The notes below the pieces were generated by a model that searched no databases, was not told the origin of the DNA, and saw nothing but the letters and a program-made list of their open reading frames with translations. From Chionis minor (Eukaryota; Chordata; Aves; Charadriiformes; Chionididae): a stretch of 64,000 nucleotides of DNA. Below, piece by piece: positions 61,336 to 64,000 of the stretch. The position numbers were made by a program, and so were the translations under genes. The stretch is from positions 417,410 through 481,409 of the forward strand of contig VZSF01010130.1 of assembly GCA_013398295.1 (NCBI GenBank). The letters run 5' to 3'. Position 1 is the stretch's first letter, and every line of letters starts with the position of its first letter.

Positions 61336-64000
61336 TTTTTTCTTAAAAATAAATGCCATGTAAATGTGATTATGCAGGCAAGGAATTACTAATACTAGCT
61401 GGAGACAGGCAAATTATCTCCAGAAATAACTATGAACAACCACTTCTGTTTTCTCCAAAACAAGATCTCTCATTCCCAAGCTACACTCATAACAAATCAT
61501 GTTATGGAAGCCAATCTTCTGCTTTGCTGAAGAGAATGTCCTTGTATGTAAATGGCCATGATAGAAGTGGAAGTTCTTCACATGGCGAGTCATGGGGTAG
61601 TTTGCTGTAAGATGTTGCAGATGCTGAAAATGTGTAGGTGTTCCGGGAGAGGATGAAAGTTCATGGAGGAGAAGTTGCAAGAGTATTGATAAATACACTG
61701 GAGAAAAAAGTGATGTCCAAATTTGTTTAGTAGGAAACCCCAAAAAAACCTGACAAGACAACCCTCAGTTGTTAATGGTTTGAGGCTGGGAGAGTATGTA
61801 CAGGCTTCTTCATTCTTGCATAAATCATAACTAATAATGGAAGCATGAAGATTTTCATATTGTAAATATTGTCTTTCCCTTTTCTCCAAGTATTTTTATA
61901 AAATACAAGGAAAACCCACTTAAATACTATTAAAGTTGTGCTTTCAGAAGTTACCAAGTACCATTGTTTGAAGCAGTTGTATCAATTCTGCATTATGATT
62001 TTTATTGTAACAGGCTACTTCTGCACAAACCTTTTCAGTGTGAGACAATGAAACATTTTTAAACCTCTGCCACTCATGTAATTTGTCCTATATTATTTAT
62101 TTTACACAATCATTTTAAATTATTTTATTTAAATCTGCTTCGTACTTTCCACAAAACAACAACTTCACACACTTTCAGTATGAGAAGTATTACTTCTATC
62201 TTATAAAGCAAGAGATTGCCTCTGAAGCAGTTTGTCTCTGATTCTGTACTTTCTGCTCATTATGAGTTAATGCAAGAATTTTGCATTATTCAGCATTGTT
62301 ATTGTTTGTACTTAAAAGCATTAGCAGTGTAGTATGGCCTGAACTACACTACTGGTTACATAAAATGGTGGGAGAACTGTTTTTTAGGAAGGATGTCTGA
62401 CAGTGAGCAGAGGCACTGGTTTAGGGGATGGTTGGCCAGTCTATTTTGCAAGTGCTTAAAAACAATAGCTATAGGTCTTTGCACATGAGAACCTGTTATA
62501 TGAAATGTAGAAAGCTTGCTCTCACTTTCCAGTCTGTGCTTTCCTCTTAATCTGTGCTTACGTCTGTTTGGCACTAGACATACTTTTCTGCAAGCTATGC
62601 AGTGAACTGTAATTATACTGTTGTCTTGGTTTGCTCCACGAGCTACCCAAACATGTATCTGATTTTTTTAATGTGGGGAAACAAAATATTTTTGAGTTGA
62701 TTTTTTGAATCCTTAGTTTAAATATTCATCTCTTCACTTGCCTCATACCACTTGTCTTCCAGACAGTAGCTTTTTGTTCCTTGTCTCAACCAGAAAATTC
62801 TCAGGGGAAGATATTAAAAAAATTCTTGAAGTTCATTAAAGAATGAAGGGTGTTATTACTGTGTTAAGCCAACCACTTGAAAGACACTTGTGAGGATAAA
62901 ACTGATAAGATTCTTATTGTAATGCATAGAAAAATCTTGATAAGAGGAATGCTATGGATGAGTAGCCTTTATTTAAATTTATGCATGATAAAGCATTCTG
63001 ATGTGATATGGTATTAATGCTTTCTTTTCTGTTGTCTTATAAGCTCTAGTGCTTGAGTGTAAAGAATGAACTAAAGCATTTAACAGCTTGGTTCATAGTT
63101 TGCTAGATAAATATGTATTATGTAATCCAGCTGTGACCATGGGAATGATCTTGTAAATGCTCAGATGTTAGATGCTGTATTTATTGAAGACAAAAGACAC
63201 TCTATTTAAAATATGGCTGACTTAAAAAACTTGTGGTAAAATGGCAGCATATTTGTGAAGTAGGTGGTATAGTTTCATAGCTGAACAGAGAAATAATTAA
63301 CGTGTACTCAAATTATAGATGAAGCACATACATTTGTAGTGAACTGATAAAGAATATGTAGCTGTGACTTTTCATTCTGGAATACTTATAGTTAAGGTTT
63401 TTTGGTAATCTGTTATCTGTTTCAATGGCATAGAAACAGACTTTTCAGTATAGATACTACCAATAGGCTCTCGGGTCTGGTGTTTTTATGTTAAGGATAA
63501 CTTCTGTTACATCTTCTAGGAACGCTCGGGGAATTGGTTGTTCTGCAATTACATGTTTTGAGGATCTAATTCTTAATTTGCAGTGCCTTAAGGAAGGCTT
63601 AAGTCCTTCAAGTAGGAATAGCTTTTCTTCTATGGCAATCAAAATGTTTCGTATATGAATATGAATGCAGTTATATGTAGCAATTAGGTGCTGTATTAGT
63701 ATCTGAATTAGCAGCTCTGGAATATAGCCAACTTGTGGCCAGGAAAGGAGCCAATAGCCTAGAGGAGAAATGGTTTAATTAATCTGTAATAACTGCTCTA
63801 GAGAGCTCTCATCCTGGCAAGCTGCATTTGTAATTTTTCATATTACTTGGGACAGTTGAAATTTCGATTTAAAAATGTGGAAGGCAAGTCATTGTACCTC
63901 TTTCATATTGAGTGAAAAGGTGTAAGAATGCTTGGAAACTTACTTGAGCAAAGCAAAAGATTACTTGGATCTACTGAAAATATCTTATATCCATCAGTTT
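61336..64000. other. Intronic sequence to window end, no element recognised
   Basis: AT-rich intron with scattered short frames. No SLC16A10 exon 2 sequence, RNA gene or clear repeat was recognised before the window ends. Confidence 0.55.

Larger units (their letters stand above)
25858..64000 (+). other. SLC16A10: SLC16A10 intron 1 (5' part, runs off the window)
   Basis: Exon 2 of MCT10 encodes helices 2 onward with easily recognised blocks such as AWVGSLSMG and SVFTD. None of these appears in any + strand frame to 64000. The whole right-hand part is therefore read as intron 1, at least 38 kb long. A long first intron is normal for this gene in vertebrates. Confidence 0.75.

Noticed and set aside
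1..64000. CRISPR arrays, operons, phage or bacterial mobile elements
   Set aside because: The composition, CR1 and LTR repeats and a spliced exon show vertebrate nuclear DNA. No regularly spaced repeats of CRISPR type were seen.

Overview
This window is vertebrate nuclear DNA, most likely from a bird. It has long AT-rich non-coding stretches, many decayed CR1 LINE copies in both orientations (including the avian 3' end with ATTCTATG-type repeats), an avian-style retroviral LTR, and one GC-rich CpG island holding a spliced coding exon with a canonical GT donor. There is no bacterial-style gene organisation. Nearly all open reading frames of 60-130 codons look like chance frames in non-coding DNA or frames inside CR1 copies.

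The one firmly supported gene is SLC16A10 (MCT10/TAT1), the aromatic amino acid and thyroid hormone transporter. Only the 3' part of its first coding exon is visible (25565-25857, + strand), ending at a CAG|GTGAGG donor. The 5' part of the exon and the start codon lie in, or very close to, an assembly gap of 228 N (25337-25564). The exon sits in a CpG island (about 24700-26140) with GC boxes, G-rich tracts and an HNF1-like site. No SLC16A10 exon 2 is visible downstream, so 25858-64000 is read as the start of a first intron longer than 38 kb.

Layout: 1-24.6 kb is upstream intergenic DNA with a G-quadruplex/CpG patch near 6.4 kb and a cluster of four CR1 copies at 10.7-13.9 kb. 24.6-26.1 kb is the promoter, gap and exon 1. 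26.1-64 kb is intron 1, with CR1 copies at 32.9, 45.4, 54.05, 60.1 and 60.8 kb, an LTR at 54.2-54.8 kb, simple repeats, a 32-bp tandem duplication, and two GC-rich patches I could not classify (33.3-33.8 and 51.8-52.1 kb).

I did not find a new multi-gene system. The most curious unexplained item is a short open frame at 22961-23248 whose translation loosely resembles the first half of an AID/APOBEC deaminase fold. It has an HAE motif followed at about the right distance by TWF, but it lacks the cysteine half of the zinc site. It may well be coincidence and is reported as a low-confidence lead.
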